This document shows, piece after piece, positions 63,906 through 64,000 of a stretch of 64,000 bases of DNA (positions are counted from its first letter, which is position 1; each line of letters starts with the position of its first letter). The translations under genes were made by a program, and so were the position numbers. The stretch is from positions 145,359,559 through 145,423,558 of the forward strand of contig CP136066.1 in assembly GCA_032622095.1 (NCBI GenBank), written 5' to 3'. The notes under the pieces were generated by a model, which saw nothing but the letters and a program-made list of their open reading frames with translations, ran no database searches and was not told the DNA's origin. The stretch is from Siphonodentalium dalli (taxonomy: Eukaryota > Mollusca > Scaphopoda > Gadilida > Siphonodentaliidae).

Positions 63906-64000
63906 AAGACACATTTCCAATAAAAAATGTTGTAATGGTCTTAAAAATAGCCACACTTTCTGTCCCAGTTCATAGAAATAACACATGATAAAGATTATTT

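Overview
The window is animal nuclear DNA: AT-rich, with GT-AG introns, no operons, and dense short inverted-repeat transposons. A repeat built around GGGCCATAACTCTG downstream of TTTTCTAAGT, ending near a CCGCCGACTTCAAGTCGG hairpin, is of a kind I associate with molluscs, especially bivalves. A mollusc or other lophotrochozoan is therefore my best guess; this is inference from the repeat style and not proof.

One gene dominates. On the minus strand, 17 exons between 62248 and 12529 splice in perfect phase into a 1,115-residue open fragment ending in a normal stop. It has a conserved region before the repeats, about six ankyrin repeats, a long armadillo-repeat array and a basic Ser/Pro-rich tail. 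This is the layout of ANKAR (ankyrin and armadillo repeat-containing protein). The first roughly 300 residues, the promoter and the 5' UTR lie beyond base 64000. The terminal coding exon is reached from a 35-nt microexon across a 10.5-kb intron. No other protein-coding gene could be supported.

Layout along the plus strand: 1-12528 is the 3' flank of ANKAR, with a 4-kb foldback element (2150-6200) and several hairpin transposons. 12529-34962 holds the tail and armadillo exons. 34963-45251 is a 10.3-kb intron holding a 4.95-kb segment with perfect 40-bp terminal inverted repeats, flanked by almost identical 456-bp repeats. 45252-58061 holds the ankyrin exons, split by a 10.4-kb intron (47431-57841). 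58688-62248 holds the pre-ankyrin exons and a 68-bp minisatellite. 62249-64000 is intron or upstream sequence.

The rest is a layered set of non-autonomous transposons. Family A has CAAG...CTTG ends with a hairpin at each end. Family B is a palindromic ~215-bp mariner-like MITE (TA target, CAGTAATGCCC ends). Families C, C', D, E and P begin and end at TTAA, several with TTAACCCTTT, and resemble piggyBac-type non-autonomous elements. The points most worth following are: an armadillo exon whose two splice sites both sit within 12 bases of different MITEs; a phase-compatible alternative last exon with its own AATAAA; a minisatellite carrying a minus-strand splice-donor consensus in almost every unit; and two local duplications of exon edges that copied splice sites.
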